Positions 1-9,200 are shown, numbered from the stretch's first letter. The stretch: 39,435 nt of DNA from Oscillospiraceae bacterium (GCA_015065425.1 SVQH01000029.1:1-39435); one strand, 5' to 3'. Notes: generated by a model not told the origin, from the letters alone. Numbers and translations: made by a program.

Positions 1-2936
1 ACTGCTTCTCCGGGGGTATGTCCGGATGCATTTATGGTTTCACCGGCTTCAGCTACTTCACCACAAGCGTCACAGACCATATCGCCTGTGTAACCGTCTT
101 CGGTACAGCTTACAGCATTTGCACCCGTAAGGGTGAATGAACCGGTGTGATTATCAGCATCTTTGGAATCAGCAATTTCGATATCCTTTGTAAGTCCGCA
201 AGAGCATGAGAACTTATCTGTTCTGTTTGTTACGCAATCTGCGGAGATTACATTTTCAACAAATGTATTGTATTCATGTGAATGAACATCGTATGTTGCC
301 TTGATAACAAGGTTGGAGGTTATATTTGTTCCGTCATGATCCCAGCCTGTGAAGGTATAAACAGTGTTTTCATCGCCTTCTCTTACGGGATCAGAGGGAG
401 CAGAGGCATCTTCACCGTGATTTACGATCATTGAAACAATGAAAGTATTGTCCCAGTCAACATAAGTTACAACATACAGTTCACCTTCTTTAGAATAAAG
501 AGCCGTTACTGTTGTGTCTTCTGTTATGTTACCCAGTGCCTTATCCCAGCCGACAAATTCATAACCTTCCTTAGTTACCTCTTCACCGCCGTAAACTGCC
601 GTACCGCCTTTTTCAACCATGGTCTTGTAAAGAACGGTTCCGTCAGTATCTACGAAGGTTACCCAGTGGTTTTCTACGCCTTCAACAGCATACTGTGCTA
701 CTGCATAGGTATTCTTTGTAATTTTGCTGAGATCTGCACTCCAGCCTGCAAAGATGTATGTCTTGCCGTCAGAAGCGGGCTTTGTGGGAGCGAGTGCACC
801 TGCCATCTGTGCCCCTTCGCCGTATAATACAATCTCTTCTGTTATTGCTGAACCGTCATAGTTTTTATAATATACATTATATTCATTCTTTACTGCTTCA
901 TAAACTGCTGTATATTCGGCAGGGCCCGAAACTGAAACTATTGCGGGACTCCAGCCCTTGAATTTATATGTATATTCTGCTGTTGCCTCTTTGGTGGGAG
1001 TTTCGGAATATGTGGGAGTTGTGCCGTATTTCCATTTTGTATTCTGAAGAACAGTGCCGTCGTCATTCTTAAAGATAATATCGTATTTATCTATTTTGGT
1101 TTGTTCATACACAGCGGTATAAACTGCAGCACTTGTTGCGGCAACAATCTCGGGAGTCCAGCCTTTAAATGTATATGAATATTCATCTGAGTCCTCCATA
1201 ACAGGTGTCTGACCTGTATATACAGGAATCGTATTATGAACTGCATAAACAGACTGAAGCAATGTTCTGTCCGCATTCATAAACATTATATTATAAGAGT
1301 TTGCAATATAATAATAGGTATAGCTTTTTGACACCTTATTGTTTGCATAAGATAACGGGGAACCGCCTCGTGTAATTCCGGATAACGCAGCAGTATATGT
1401 CGTGGTGCCGACAATATCGTTCTGATCTGCCTTATAACCGTAGAAGGTACTGCCTGTATATGTATTAGCTTCAAATGTAACAGTGTTGAAAAGGGCACTG
1501 CCAATACTTTCAGTTTCAATAAGCGACCCTACTATATAGCCTGTCGTCGGAGAATTGGGATCTGTAGGTACAAGAAGAACATGACGAAGAGACTGCGTGT
1601 AGTTCTGTAATGCAAGACCGCTTACTGCATTATCAAGTGTGGTTATTGCCGACGTAACATTTGCATAAGTTGCGGAAGGATTACCGAGAACTGTTGCCGC
1701 ATTCTTCATGGCAGAAACATAAGTGCTCCAGGTTGCCGAGGTATATCTTCCCTGCTGACGGTAATAGCCGTTCTTTATCTCTTTAACATAAGCTGAACGA
1801 AGATTTCCTTTTGCGGTATCATAAACCGTAAAGTTGATATTACACCAACCCTTTGCATCAGTTCTGTCGGAGTCACCAACGCAATAACCCTGCATTCTGA
1901 GAGTAAGAGAACCGCCGTCGGTAATATTGCTCATGGCATAATCTACGGTTCTTGCACCGAACTGATATATAAGAGTTTCTCCGCCATAATCGTCTTTACT
2001 GTGATAAGTTGCAAGTGTTGTACCGCTGCTGTTCTGCAGATAAACACGGACATCATCATCTCGGGTTTCTTCGTCATCGGTCATGGTAAGTCCGTAATAC
2101 ATATTGGGAACCTGATTGAGATTTGTAAAACGGGAGGAGTCAACATAAAAAAATGCCGTGGGAGATGTAACAGTGACTTCAGCACCGCCGGGATAACTGT
2201 AGTTTACATATTTCGGAGAAAAGCCTGTGCCGATGAAGCCTGCATTTTCGGGAGTGACATTATTTGCAGTGGCAAGAACAGGTTTTCCGTTACCGTTAGT
2301 AAGCTTAAATGCAGCCTTTACACCGTAAGAACCCGTATTTGAAGAGTTGGCACCCCAAAGAAGAGTTAGGAATCCCATATAAATATTTCTTGTAGTCAAG
2401 CCGGTGGTCTCATTACCCTTGCACTCAACAGCAGCACCTGTGGGATCAGGATTTTGCTTATACACATAAGTGTATGAAGTTACAGTTCTCGAAATATCGT
2501 CAGAGCCTGTAAAAGTTGCAGTCCATGTGATTATCTGAGCATTGGTATTATTAAGCCCTGTGATGGTGAAAGAATCATCATCAATGGTGGTCGTACCCGT
2601 GGTTGTAAGATCAGCCACGCTTCCCGCACCGCCTGAAATGCTGTAGGAAACTGTAACATCTGTGGAATCTGAACAGTAAAAATACAGTCTGCCCACCGTT
2701 TCCTTTGCAGTAAGCGTAGTGGTTGCAGAATTATCATAGCTGTTAAGATAATACTGCACTCCTGCAGTTGCGGCGGTAGTGGGTATAAGATAAACCGCCT
2801 CGGGAACATAAAAGTGTACCGCCGGATTTCCGAAATCCGGAGTGCTGTCGGTTACCTGTGCCATTACAGGTGCGGCAGAAAAAACTACCAGCAAAACAGC
2901 TAAAAAAGTACAAAATATTTTCTTTGCCTGTTTCAT
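1..2936 (-). CDS. Large secreted surface protein with beta-grasp-like (Flg_new/InlB-type) repeats and Cys modules, C-terminus outside window
   Basis: An open frame runs without a stop from ATG at 2936 to the window edge, giving at least 978 residues. AAGGAGG sits just upstream (2943-2950). A Sec signal peptide is clear: KKIF, a hydrophobic core, then an APVMA site near residue 26. Residues about 30-370 are beta-rich, Thr/Ser-rich and unrecognised. About 376-443 is a helical FIVAR-like spacer. Five repeats follow (about 546-611, 614-680, 684-749, 754-813, 818-883), each with a DGT-like turn, a GW(D/S/T) core and an ending like YTAVYE, typical of Flg_new/Listeria-Bacteroides repeats. From about 885 come Cys-pair modules (CSCG, CDACG) preceded by SHEY, matching the protein at 33102. 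Role is inferred: adhesion or cell-surface binding. No anchor can be seen because the C-terminus is missing. Confidence 0.9.
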   Translation of the reverse strand, partial: MKQAKKIFCTFLAVLLVVFSAAPVMAQVTDSTPDFGNPAVHFYVPEAVYLIPTTAATAGVQYYLNSYDNSATTTLTAKETVGRLYFYCSDSTDVTVSYSISGGAGSVADLTTTGTTTIDDDSFTITGLNNTNAQIITWTATFTGSDDISRTVTSYTYVYKQNPDPTGAAVECKGNETTGLTTRNIYMGFLTLLWGANSSNTGSYGVKAAFKLTNGNGKPVLATANNVTPENAGFIGTGFSPKYVNYSYPGGAEVTVTSPTAFFYVDSSRFTNLNQVPNMYYGLTMTDDEETRDDDVRVYLQNSSGTTLATYHSKDDYGGETLIYQFGARTVDYAMSNITDGGSLTLRMQGYCVGDSDRTDAKGWCNINFTVYDTAKGNLRSAYVKEIKNGYYRQQGRYTSATWSTYVSAMKNAATVLGNPSATYANVTSAITTLDNAVSGLALQNYTQSLRHVLLVPTDPNSPTTGYIVGSLIETESIGSALFNTVTFEANTYTGSTFYGYKADQNDIVGTTTYTAALSGITRGGSPLSYANNKVSKSYTYYYIANSYNIMFMNADRTLLQSVYAVHNTIPVYTGQTPVMEDSDEYSYTFKGWTPEIVAATSAAVYTAVYEQTKIDKYDIIFKNDDGTVLQNTKWKYGTTPTYSETPTKEATAEYTYKFKGWSPAIVSVSGPAEYTAVYEAVKNEYNVYYKNYDGSAITEEIVLYGEGAQMAGALAPTKPASDGKTYIFAGWSADLSKITKNTYAVAQYAVEGVENHWVTFVDTDGTVLYKTMVEKGGTAVYGGEEVTKEGYEFVGWDKALGNITEDTTVTALYSKEGELYVVTYVDWDNTFIVSMIVNHGEDASAPSDPVREGDENTVYTFTGWDHDGTNITSNLVIKATYDVHSHEYNTFVENVISADCVTNRTDKFSCSCGLTKDIEIADSKDADNHTGSFTLTGANAVSCTEDGYTGDMVCDACGEVAEAGETINASGHTPGEA

Positions 2937-2967
2937 AAAATTGCCTCCTTTGAATTTGTTTTTTTCA

Positions 2968-2997
2968 ATTATATTATAAAAAAAGAAATATTGTCAA
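2968..2997 (-). promoter_or_regulatory. Promoter of the left-edge secreted protein gene
   Basis: On the minus strand TTGACA (2992-2997) and TATAAT (2968-2973) are separated by 18 bases, both perfect sigma-A consensus. The start codon lies about 30 bases downstream, after the ribosome binding site. A second TATAAT-like match (2973-2978) has too short a spacer. Confidence 0.8.
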
Positions 2998-3117
2998 TAG
3001 ATGACATAGGGGTTTTTTACAAAATTTTACAAAATTTTCAGATAATTATGTTTATTATGCATTATCATTAAACAGAGAAAGAATACAGCAAAATAAGACG
3101 GAAAACGTGAAATACCC

Positions 3118-3151
3118 TTGCAGAATACGCTGTGATATGTTATAATTATAA
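3118..3151 (+). promoter_or_regulatory. Promoter and possible operator of the DtxR/C-S lyase/MelB operon
   Basis: TTGCAG (3118-3123), a 17-base spacer ending in TGT (extended -10), and TATAAT (3141-3146). A perfect 12-bp palindrome TTATAATTATAA (3140-3151) covers the -10 box and could be the operator for the regulator encoded next, though it is AT-rich enough to be chance. The ribosome binding site GGAGG is at 3163-3167. Confidence 0.7.
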
Positions 3152-3174
3152 AATAATAGTTCGGAGGTCAGTTT

Positions 3175-3549
3175 ATGCGATTACAGGAATCAGGCGAAAT
3201 GTACCTTGAATCCATATATGTTTTATCAAAAAAGAATCCCTTTGTCCGTTCCGTGGATGTCAGTGAATATCTCGGGTATTCAAAGCCCAGCGTTTCAAGA
3301 GCCGTGGGACTTCTTAAAAATGCAGGATATATCACCGTTGAACCTTCAGGTGCACTGAAGCTTACGGAAGAGGGATATAACATTGCAGATATGATGTTTG
3401 AAAGACACACCTTACTTACAAACTGTCTTGTAAGACTCGGTGTATCCCCTGAAACTGCCGCCGAGGATGCCTGCAAAATTGAGCATGTCATCAGTGAGGA
3501 ATCATTTGAAGCAATAAAAAAACAGATGAATGAAAGCGGTATAGTATGA
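3175..3549 (+). CDS. DtxR/MntR-family metal-dependent transcriptional regulator
   Basis: 124 residues, a normal length for the short, MntR-like members. The N-terminal 65 residues form a winged helix-turn-helix; VDVSEYLGYSKPSVSRAVGL is the recognition part, followed by the wing. The rest is the metal-binding dimerisation domain, with the family pattern RHTLL and, further on, ED-C-IEHVIS. In MntR relatives the Glu and His residues of these stretches bind Mn2+ or Fe2+. No SH3-like third domain is present. The stop overlaps the next start in an ATGA, so it is translationally coupled to the C-S lyase fusion and probably regulates this operon. Family call is firm; the metal and targets are inferred. 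Confidence 0.9.
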   Translation: MRLQESGEMYLESIYVLSKKNPFVRSVDVSEYLGYSKPSVSRAVGLLKNAGYITVEPSGALKLTEEGYNIADMMFERHTLLTNCLVRLGVSPETAAEDACKIEHVISEESFEAIKKQMNESGIV

Positions 3550-5363
3550 AATTTGATTTTACGAGTGTTCCCGACAGGTCATCCTGCGGTTCATCAAAAT
3601 GGAACAGTGCAAAAAACGCAAGTACCGAGGCAGTACCTCTTTCGGTTGCAGACATGGAATTTACAACCGCTGAACCCATAAAAGAAGCTCTTGCAAAACT
3701 TGCAAAGGAACAGATACTGGGTTATACAGACCCTACTCAAGAATATTTTGATGCCGTCATTTCATGGATGAAGAGAAGACACAGCTTCAACATAAAAAAA
3801 GAATGGATAGTAACAACCCCCGGTGTTGTAAATGCACTCGGTATTCTCATTGAAGCCGCAACAAAACCGGGAGACGGAGTAATTATCCTCACCCCCGTGT
3901 ATTACCCCTTTGATATGGCAGTTCTTGCAAAAAGCAGAACTTTCATATACAGTGAACTGCTTCTTAAAGACGGGAAATACGAAATAGATTTTGAAGACCT
4001 CAGAAAAAAGGCGACTCTTCCCCATGCAAAAGCAATAATTTTCTGCAATCCTCACAATCCCATAGGCAGAGTGTGGACAAAGGAAGAACTGAAGAAAGTT
4101 GCAGATATCTGCAATAAAAACGGCGTTTTCATTATCGACGATGAAATACACAACGACCTTATAATGCCCGGCTTTACACATACAGTCATGGCAACACTTG
4201 ATGACAGAACACTTAACAACATAGCCGTATGCACAGCCCCCAGCAAAACCTTCAACCTTGCGGGACTTCAGTGTTCAAATATAATAATTCCCGACAAAAA
4301 GACAAGAGCAAAAGCTGAAGCTTGTATGATGATAAGCATGCAGAATCATCTGAATATTTTTGCGTATGAAGGCTGTAAGAGTGCATATAACAAATGCGAA
4401 GACTGGCTTGACGAGCTTCTGACGGTCATTGATTCAAATGCAAAATATGTTGAGCAGTTTATGTCTGAGAATTTCCCCGAAATTAAAGTTTTTCCCCTTG
4501 AAGGTACATATCTTCAGTGGCTTGATATGAGAAAACTCGGAATGACCCATGTTGAGCTTAGAGAAATGCTGGAGAAGCACGATATTTTCCTTGACTGGGG
4601 CGAAATGTTCGGAGATACGGGCAGAGGCTTCCAGAGAATTAATCTTGCATGTGCAAGAAGCACTCTCGAAAAGACCATGGAAAGATTCAAAGAAGCAGTC
4701 AACGCAGTAAGAGATAATTGGGAGAAAAACGGAAAACCGTACCATAAGACACTTACAAGAGGTGACCATATCGGAGAGTTCATTTATTCTTCCGCTTACG
4801 GAAAAGATATTGACCTTTCAAAAAATATTTTCAAAAAGACACTTCTCATTTTTTCAAGATATTATGAATGTGAAATATGCAGAAAAACTCTTGATACCTT
4901 CAAAAAATATCAGAGGGTATTCAGAATGATGGGAATAGACATAAAATTTATCATACAGTCAGACATAAAAACGCTGTCTGTCGCTCAGAGCAATTATCCG
5001 TTTGAGCTTATAAGCGACCCCGATGCGGTATTTTATGACAAATTCAACATTTTTGAAGCTAACAGCATGATAAACATGGTTGCAGGAGACAAAATGTTTG
5101 AGGAAATGACAAAAGGTGACATCAGAAATCTTCTGGACTCCGATATAATAAATTCCTTTGTATCGGATGAAAATGACACTTCCGCACACAGAGAATTGCA
5201 GCTTTCGGCTTTCATCGGCATAGATAAAAATATGAATGTTATATATTCGCATTATTGCAAAACTATAGGTGATTTCCCTGATGCGGGAAAACTTCTCGGA
5301 GCAATGAGGAAAAATTTGCCCGAACCAAAACATGAATTTACCTACGGGAGGAAAATAAAATGA
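3546..5363 (+). CDS. PatB/MalY-like C-S lyase (PLP) fused to a thioredoxin-fold peroxiredoxin-like domain
   Basis: 605 residues, about 210 more than the usual 390-residue PatB/MalY enzymes. Residues 1-395 are a fold-type I aminotransferase-like domain: VTTPGVVNAL, CNPHNPIGRVW, the Asp in FIIDDEIHNDL, and PLP lysine K234 in APSKTFNLAGLQ. This family splits cystathionine or cysteine conjugates to a thiol or H2S, pyruvate and ammonia. Residues about 400-605 look like a separate thioredoxin-fold domain of the AhpC/TSA-like type. It has a hydrophobic strand, a redox-type C442-E-I-C445 pair, then helix and strand (FIIQSD), and ISDPDAVFYDKF, as in peroxiredoxin-like proteins. The fusion is in one clean frame with no frameshift. 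It is coupled by ATGA overlaps to both neighbours. The lyase call is strong; the redox role of the tail is inferred. Confidence 0.88.
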   Translation: MKFDFTSVPDRSSCGSSKWNSAKNASTEAVPLSVADMEFTTAEPIKEALAKLAKEQILGYTDPTQEYFDAVISWMKRRHSFNIKKEWIVTTPGVVNALGILIEAATKPGDGVIILTPVYYPFDMAVLAKSRTFIYSELLLKDGKYEIDFEDLRKKATLPHAKAIIFCNPHNPIGRVWTKEELKKVADICNKNGVFIIDDEIHNDLIMPGFTHTVMATLDDRTLNNIAVCTAPSKTFNLAGLQCSNIIIPDKKTRAKAEACMMISMQNHLNIFAYEGCKSAYNKCEDWLDELLTVIDSNAKYVEQFMSENFPEIKVFPLEGTYLQWLDMRKLGMTHVELREMLEKHDIFLDWGEMFGDTGRGFQRINLACARSTLEKTMERFKEAVNAVRDNWEKNGKPYHKTLTRGDHIGEFIYSSAYGKDIDLSKNIFKKTLLIFSRYYECEICRKTLDTFKKYQRVFRMMGIDIKFIIQSDIKTLSVAQSNYPFELISDPDAVFYDKFNIFEANSMINMVAGDKMFEEMTKGDIRNLLDSDIINSFVSDENDTSAHRELQLSAFIGIDKNMNVIYSHYCKTIGDFPDAGKLLGAMRKNLPEPKHEFTYGRKIK

Positions 5364-6862
5364 ACAAAACAGACAGTATAAAAAAATATGTACCTAAGAA
5401 AGAAGTTCAGGCTTATGCCATAGCCGCCCTCGGACAGGGACTTGTATACAGCTGTATGTCAAGTTACATAACGGACTATTACATGAATGTTCTGAAGCTC
5501 AACGCAATTTTTGTTATTCTTCTTATGCTTCTTGCCCGTGTATGGGATGCTGTTAACGACCCCATGATGGGTATGATAATGGACAGAAAAACGACAAAAT
5601 GGGGAAGAATGAAGCCTTACCCTCTTGTAACCGCCATTCCCATTGCTATACTTACAATTCTCATGTTCGTCAACCCCGGCTTTGATACGAACAACCAGTC
5701 GATATGGCTTTATGTTTTCGTTACCGTGGTTTATGTTACATGGGGCATGATATACACTGTAAGCGATGTTCCCTTCTGGAGCATGCCCAATGTAATGACT
5801 CCAAACCCCAAGGAAAGAGGTACTCTTATTTCTTATGCAAAAACTGTCGGCGGAATAGGTTCTGCTGTTACAGTAGCACTCCCCATAATAGTCGGATATA
5901 TTATTGCTGATATGCCTTATGAAAAGCAGAATATTTTCAAATATGCAATAATGGCAATTTCAATGTCCGTTATAGGCATGCCTCTGTTCACTCTTTCATC
6001 ATTTAAGACAAAAGAGAGGATACAGATGCCCAATGCCGCAAAAAAACAGCCCGGCGAGATATCAACTCTTAAAAGAATATTCACATGTAAACCTCTCATG
6101 CTTGTTGTTCTTTCAGGCGTTCTTTCCTTCGGAAGATATATGCTTCAGGCAGCCGCTCCTCATGTTGCACGTTATTCAGGATTTTATCTCGGTTCTACAA
6201 AGCCCATGACAGAAGCGGAGATAAATACAAACATATCAAATGTTGCCCTTGTTATTCAGATTTGTGCCGCTGTCGGTATGTTCGGTGCAATGATATTCCT
6301 CCCCAAACTTTACAAAAAGTTTGAATATAAGCACATTATGATAGTTTCATGTATAGGCGGTTTTGTTGCAAGCTGCTTCACTCTTATAATCGGCTGGTCA
6401 ACAAAGAATCTTCTTATATGCATCCCCTTTATGCTCATATCCGCAATTCCTCTCGGTGTTATCAATAACGTTGCATTTGCAATGGTTTGCGACTGTCTTG
6501 ACTTCATGGAATGGAAAACAGGATACAGAGACACAGGATTGGGCTCAGCTTGTCAGTCATTTGTAAACAAGATAGGCAATGCCTTTGCAACTGTTATGAT
6601 AATCGTTATGTACCTCATTGTTCATATCGACGTAAAGAACCTCAATGTCGGCACAGGTGAAGCTGTTGTCAACACGTTAAACTCACTCAATCCCAGCCAG
6701 AACTTTGCAATGTTCTCACTTGTTACAATAGTTCCCGGCATCAGCCTTCTTCTTTGCGCAATTCCTCTTTTCTTCTATGATTTTACAGGCAAGAAAAAAG
6801 AAAAGGTATTCTCTGAACTTGCAGTAATGAGAAAAGAAAGAGGCATTGAAATAGACGAATAA
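5360..6862 (+). CDS. MelB-type (GPH family) sugar:cation symporter
   Basis: 500 residues with about 12 membrane segments. The diagnostic N-terminal signature WDAVNDPMMG followed by DRKTTKWGRMKPYPL is that of glycoside-pentoside-hexuronide:cation symporters (MelB, XynB, UidB type). The second signature region near residue 380 (DCLDFMEWKTGYRDTGLG) is also present. It imports a sugar or glycoside with Na+ or H+. ATG overlaps the stop of the upstream C-S lyase gene, with GGGAGG just before. It is followed by an intrinsic terminator, so it ends the operon. The link to the oxidoreductase/lyase operon downstream is by position only. Substrate unknown. Confidence 0.92.
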   Translation: MNKTDSIKKYVPKKEVQAYAIAALGQGLVYSCMSSYITDYYMNVLKLNAIFVILLMLLARVWDAVNDPMMGMIMDRKTTKWGRMKPYPLVTAIPIAILTILMFVNPGFDTNNQSIWLYVFVTVVYVTWGMIYTVSDVPFWSMPNVMTPNPKERGTLISYAKTVGGIGSAVTVALPIIVGYIIADMPYEKQNIFKYAIMAISMSVIGMPLFTLSSFKTKERIQMPNAAKKQPGEISTLKRIFTCKPLMLVVLSGVLSFGRYMLQAAAPHVARYSGFYLGSTKPMTEAEINTNISNVALVIQICAAVGMFGAMIFLPKLYKKFEYKHIMIVSCIGGFVASCFTLIIGWSTKNLLICIPFMLISAIPLGVINNVAFAMVCDCLDFMEWKTGYRDTGLGSACQSFVNKIGNAFATVMIIVMYLIVHIDVKNLNVGTGEAVVNTLNSLNPSQNFAMFSLVTIVPGISLLLCAIPLFFYDFTGKKKEKVFSELAVMRKERGIEIDE

Positions 6863-6870
6863 TTTATTTA

Positions 6871-6906
6871 CAGACCGTGCGGAAAGTCCGTGCGGTCTGT
6901 TTTTTA
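6871..6906 (+). terminator. Intrinsic terminator after the MelB-type gene
   Basis: The stem of CAGACCGTGCGGA against TCCGTGCGGTCTG (two G-U pairs, short loop) is followed directly by a run of T. Confidence 0.85.
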
Positions 6907-7068
6907 TTATTTAGGAAATTACTCGCATCGTGAGTAATTTGCTTATGTCAAGAAACACCGATTCCCCCAAGACCCGGGGCAGGGGGTTGATAAATCGTAA
7001 GATTTTTTCTTACTTTTTCAGTATTTTGCAAATTCACATAAAAAACAGAATATTTTCCGATGTTTTTG
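6907..7068. other. Non-coding stretch with three consecutive hairpins
   Basis: There is no plausible gene here. A perfect 9-bp inverted repeat AAATTACTC/GAGTAATTT lies at 6916-6940. A GC-rich patch with CCCCC/GGGGG arms lies at about 6964-6987, in otherwise very AT-rich DNA. A GTAAGA/TCTTAC hairpin at 6997-7013 is followed by a T run, as in a terminator. This could be a small RNA with its own terminator or a decayed MITE-like element. Confidence 0.4.
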
Positions 7069-7097
7069 TTGCACAAAAACAAAAATAAGTTTATTAT
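7069..7097 (+). promoter_or_regulatory. Promoter of the oxidoreductase/heparinase-like operon
   Basis: TTGCAC (7069-7074), 17-base spacer, TATTAT (7092-7097). A second TATAAT at 7103-7108 lacks a matching -35. The ribosome binding site GGAGG is at 7115-7119. Confidence 0.6.
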
Positions 7098-7128
7098 AAA
7101 GTTATAATTGAACCGGAGGCTATATTTT

Positions 7129-8460
7129 ATGATCCGTAAAGTTTATACAACAACAGAGGAATTTACTCAACAGAACAGAGGTCTTGAGTGTGAACTGCCT
7201 TTTTCCGAAAATTTGGAGGTTCTGAAAAATGAGATTAAAATAAATGACAAAAGTATAAAAAACCGCCTTGCCTGTCAGGCAATGGAGGGCTGTGACGGAA
7301 ATGCTGACGGCACTCCGGGAGAACTTACTCTCAGAAGGTATGACCGTTTTGCAAAAGGCGGAGCAGGACTTATATGGTATGAAGCCACGGCAGTGCTTCC
7401 CGAAGGAAAGGCAAATCCGAGACAGCTTTACATCAATGAAAATAATCTTGATACCTTCAAAAGACAGGTCGAAAGAATAAAAGAAACCGCAATAAAAGAA
7501 AACGGAATTGAGCCTGTTGTAATAATGCAGGCTACGCACTCGGGAAGATATTCCAAGCCCGAGGGCGTCCCCGCTCCTCTTATTGCATACAATAATCCCA
7601 TATTTGAAAAAGACTCCCCCATTTCATCCGAGAGAATTGTCACGGATGAATATATTGACCGAGTAAAAGAAGCACTGATAAATGCCTCTTCTCTTGCTGA
7701 GAAATCAGGTTTTGACGGCGTTGACATAAAAGCGTGTCACAGATACTTAAACTGTGAGCTTCTCTCCGCTTATAAAAGAGAAGGCAGATACGGCGGCGAC
7801 TTTTATAACCGTACACGTCTTTTAAGAGAAAGTATTCTCGGGGCAATGGAAATTACGGGTAAAAACTTTATTGTTACATCAAGAATGAATGTTTATGACG
7901 GTTTTCCTTATCCCTACGGCTTCGGAGTAAACGAGGGTTCGGGAATTGACATAGACCTTTCAGAGCCTGTCGAACTCATAAAAATACTTTCTTCATACGG
8001 TGTGAAACTTCTTAACATCACAATGGGAAATCCCTATTTCAATCCTCATGTAAACCGACCCTTTGCAAAAGGCGGATATACGCATGAAGAGCACCCTCTT
8101 GAGGGAGTTACAAGAATGCTCAGAGGCATTTCAGAAATAAAACGGGAAGTCCCCGAAATGAAAATTATATCTTCTGCCATGTCTTATCTCGGTATTGCCG
8201 CTCCTTTTGTTGCGGCAGGCTTTATTGAACAGGGAGGCTTTGACATAGCAGGCTTCGGAAGAACGGTATTCGCCTACCCTGATTTTGCAAATGACATTCT
8301 TAAAAAAGGCGGGATGGATAAAAACAAAATTTGTATCTGCTGCAGCAAATGTACGGAAATTATGAGAACTCCCGGAGGAACACCCGGCTGTGTCATAAGA
8401 GATAAGGATGTTTATGCACCGATATACAAAAAACAGTGCGGAGGGACAGAAAATGGATAA
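7129..8460 (+). CDS. Old-yellow-enzyme-family NADH:flavin oxidoreductase with C-terminal [4Fe-4S] motif
   Basis: 443 residues from ATG 7129, nine bases after GGAGG; an in-frame TTG at 7108 lies upstream of the ribosome binding site and is rejected. An FMN TIM barrel is indicated by NRLACQAMEG, QATHSGRYSKP, and GFDGVDIKACHRYLNCELLS followed by YGG. At the C-terminal end C-I-C-C-S-K-C and a Cys 12 residues later give C-x2-C-x2-C-x11-C, the usual [4Fe-4S] site of the 2,4-dienoyl-CoA reductase/BaiCD branch. The FAD/NAD domain that makes those enzymes about 650 residues long is absent. Such enzymes reduce activated C=C bonds or carry out related flavin chemistry. It heads a seven-gene operon and overlaps the next gene by 8 bases. 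Substrate unknown, but the context suggests an unsaturated sugar or sugar acid. Confidence 0.88.
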   Translation: MIRKVYTTTEEFTQQNRGLECELPFSENLEVLKNEIKINDKSIKNRLACQAMEGCDGNADGTPGELTLRRYDRFAKGGAGLIWYEATAVLPEGKANPRQLYINENNLDTFKRQVERIKETAIKENGIEPVVIMQATHSGRYSKPEGVPAPLIAYNNPIFEKDSPISSERIVTDEYIDRVKEALINASSLAEKSGFDGVDIKACHRYLNCELLSAYKREGRYGGDFYNRTRLLRESILGAMEITGKNFIVTSRMNVYDGFPYPYGFGVNEGSGIDIDLSEPVELIKILSSYGVKLLNITMGNPYFNPHVNRPFAKGGYTHEEHPLEGVTRMLRGISEIKREVPEMKIISSAMSYLGIAAPFVAAGFIEQGGFDIAGFGRTVFAYPDFANDILKKGGMDKNKICICCSKCTEIMRTPGGTPGCVIRDKDVYAPIYKKQCGGTENG

Positions 8461-9190
8461 AGTGGCTTTAATATCAGGCGTTTCCGCAGGAATCGGTCTT
8501 GCCTCAGCGAGACTTTTTACCGAAAACGGTATCACGGTCGTCGGCATGGGAACAAGAGAAAAGGTTGACAATGCCCCCGAAAAGAACTTTATTTATGTCA
8601 GAGGTGATGTATCCGTTGCCGCTGACAGAAAAAGACTTATTGATACTGCAATAAGGGAATTCGGGCATATTGATATACTCGTAAATGTTGCAGGTGTCGC
8701 ACCGAAGGTAAGGGCAGACCTTCTTGAAATGACGGAAGAAAGCTATGACAGAGTGCTGAATATCAACACAAAAGCCATGCTTTTTCTGACACAGCAAACA
8801 GCTCTTGAAATGATAAAAAACAAGGGCGAAAACAAAGGAGCCATTGTAAACATCTCCTCTCTTTCAGCATACACAAGCTCTGTTTCCCGCGGAGAATACT
8901 GCATTTCAAAAGCAGGGGTATCCATGATTACAAAGCTTTTTGCTGACCGACTCTCAGAATACGGGATTACCGTAAACGAAGTACGTCCCGGAATTATTGC
9001 TACCGACATGACGTCTAAGGTAAAAGAAAAATATGATAACCTTATTGAAGACGGACTTCTTCCCATAAAAAGATGGGGAACACCTGAAGATGTTGCAAAA
9101 GCAGTATTTGCACTTGTAAACGGCTCTCTCCCCTACATCACGGGGCAATCTCTTGATGTTGACGGCGGCTTTCATATAAGAAGACTGTAA
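8453..9190 (+). CDS. Short-chain dehydrogenase/reductase (SDR, FabG-like)
   Basis: 245 residues, typical classical SDR length. Start ATG 8453 lies inside the end of the upstream gene and follows GCGGAGGG. A Rossmann glycine motif SGVSAGIG is at the N-terminus, NVAG marks strand 4, and the catalytic triad is visible as the Ser in NISSLSAY and the YCISK (YxxxK) motif. RPGI and a C-terminal GQSLDVDGG are also typical. It would interconvert an alcohol and a ketone with NAD(P)H. The FabG-like sequence does not mean fatty-acid synthesis here: the operon is carbohydrate/redox in character, and sugar-acid SDRs such as KduD look alike. Exact substrate unknown. Confidence 0.9.
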   Translation: MDKVALISGVSAGIGLASARLFTENGITVVGMGTREKVDNAPEKNFIYVRGDVSVAADRKRLIDTAIREFGHIDILVNVAGVAPKVRADLLEMTEESYDRVLNINTKAMLFLTQQTALEMIKNKGENKGAIVNISSLSAYTSSVSRGEYCISKAGVSMITKLFADRLSEYGITVNEVRPGIIATDMTSKVKEKYDNLIEDGLLPIKRWGTPEDVAKAVFALVNGSLPYITGQSLDVDGGFHIRRL

Positions 9191-9200
9191 AGGATGTATT

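Noticed and set aside
2001-2342. A plus-strand open frame of 113 residues
   Set aside because: Antisense to the secreted protein gene, no ribosome binding site and no family features.
3762-4181. Minus-strand frames in the C-S lyase gene
   Set aside because: Antisense of a well-supported family gene with no own signals.
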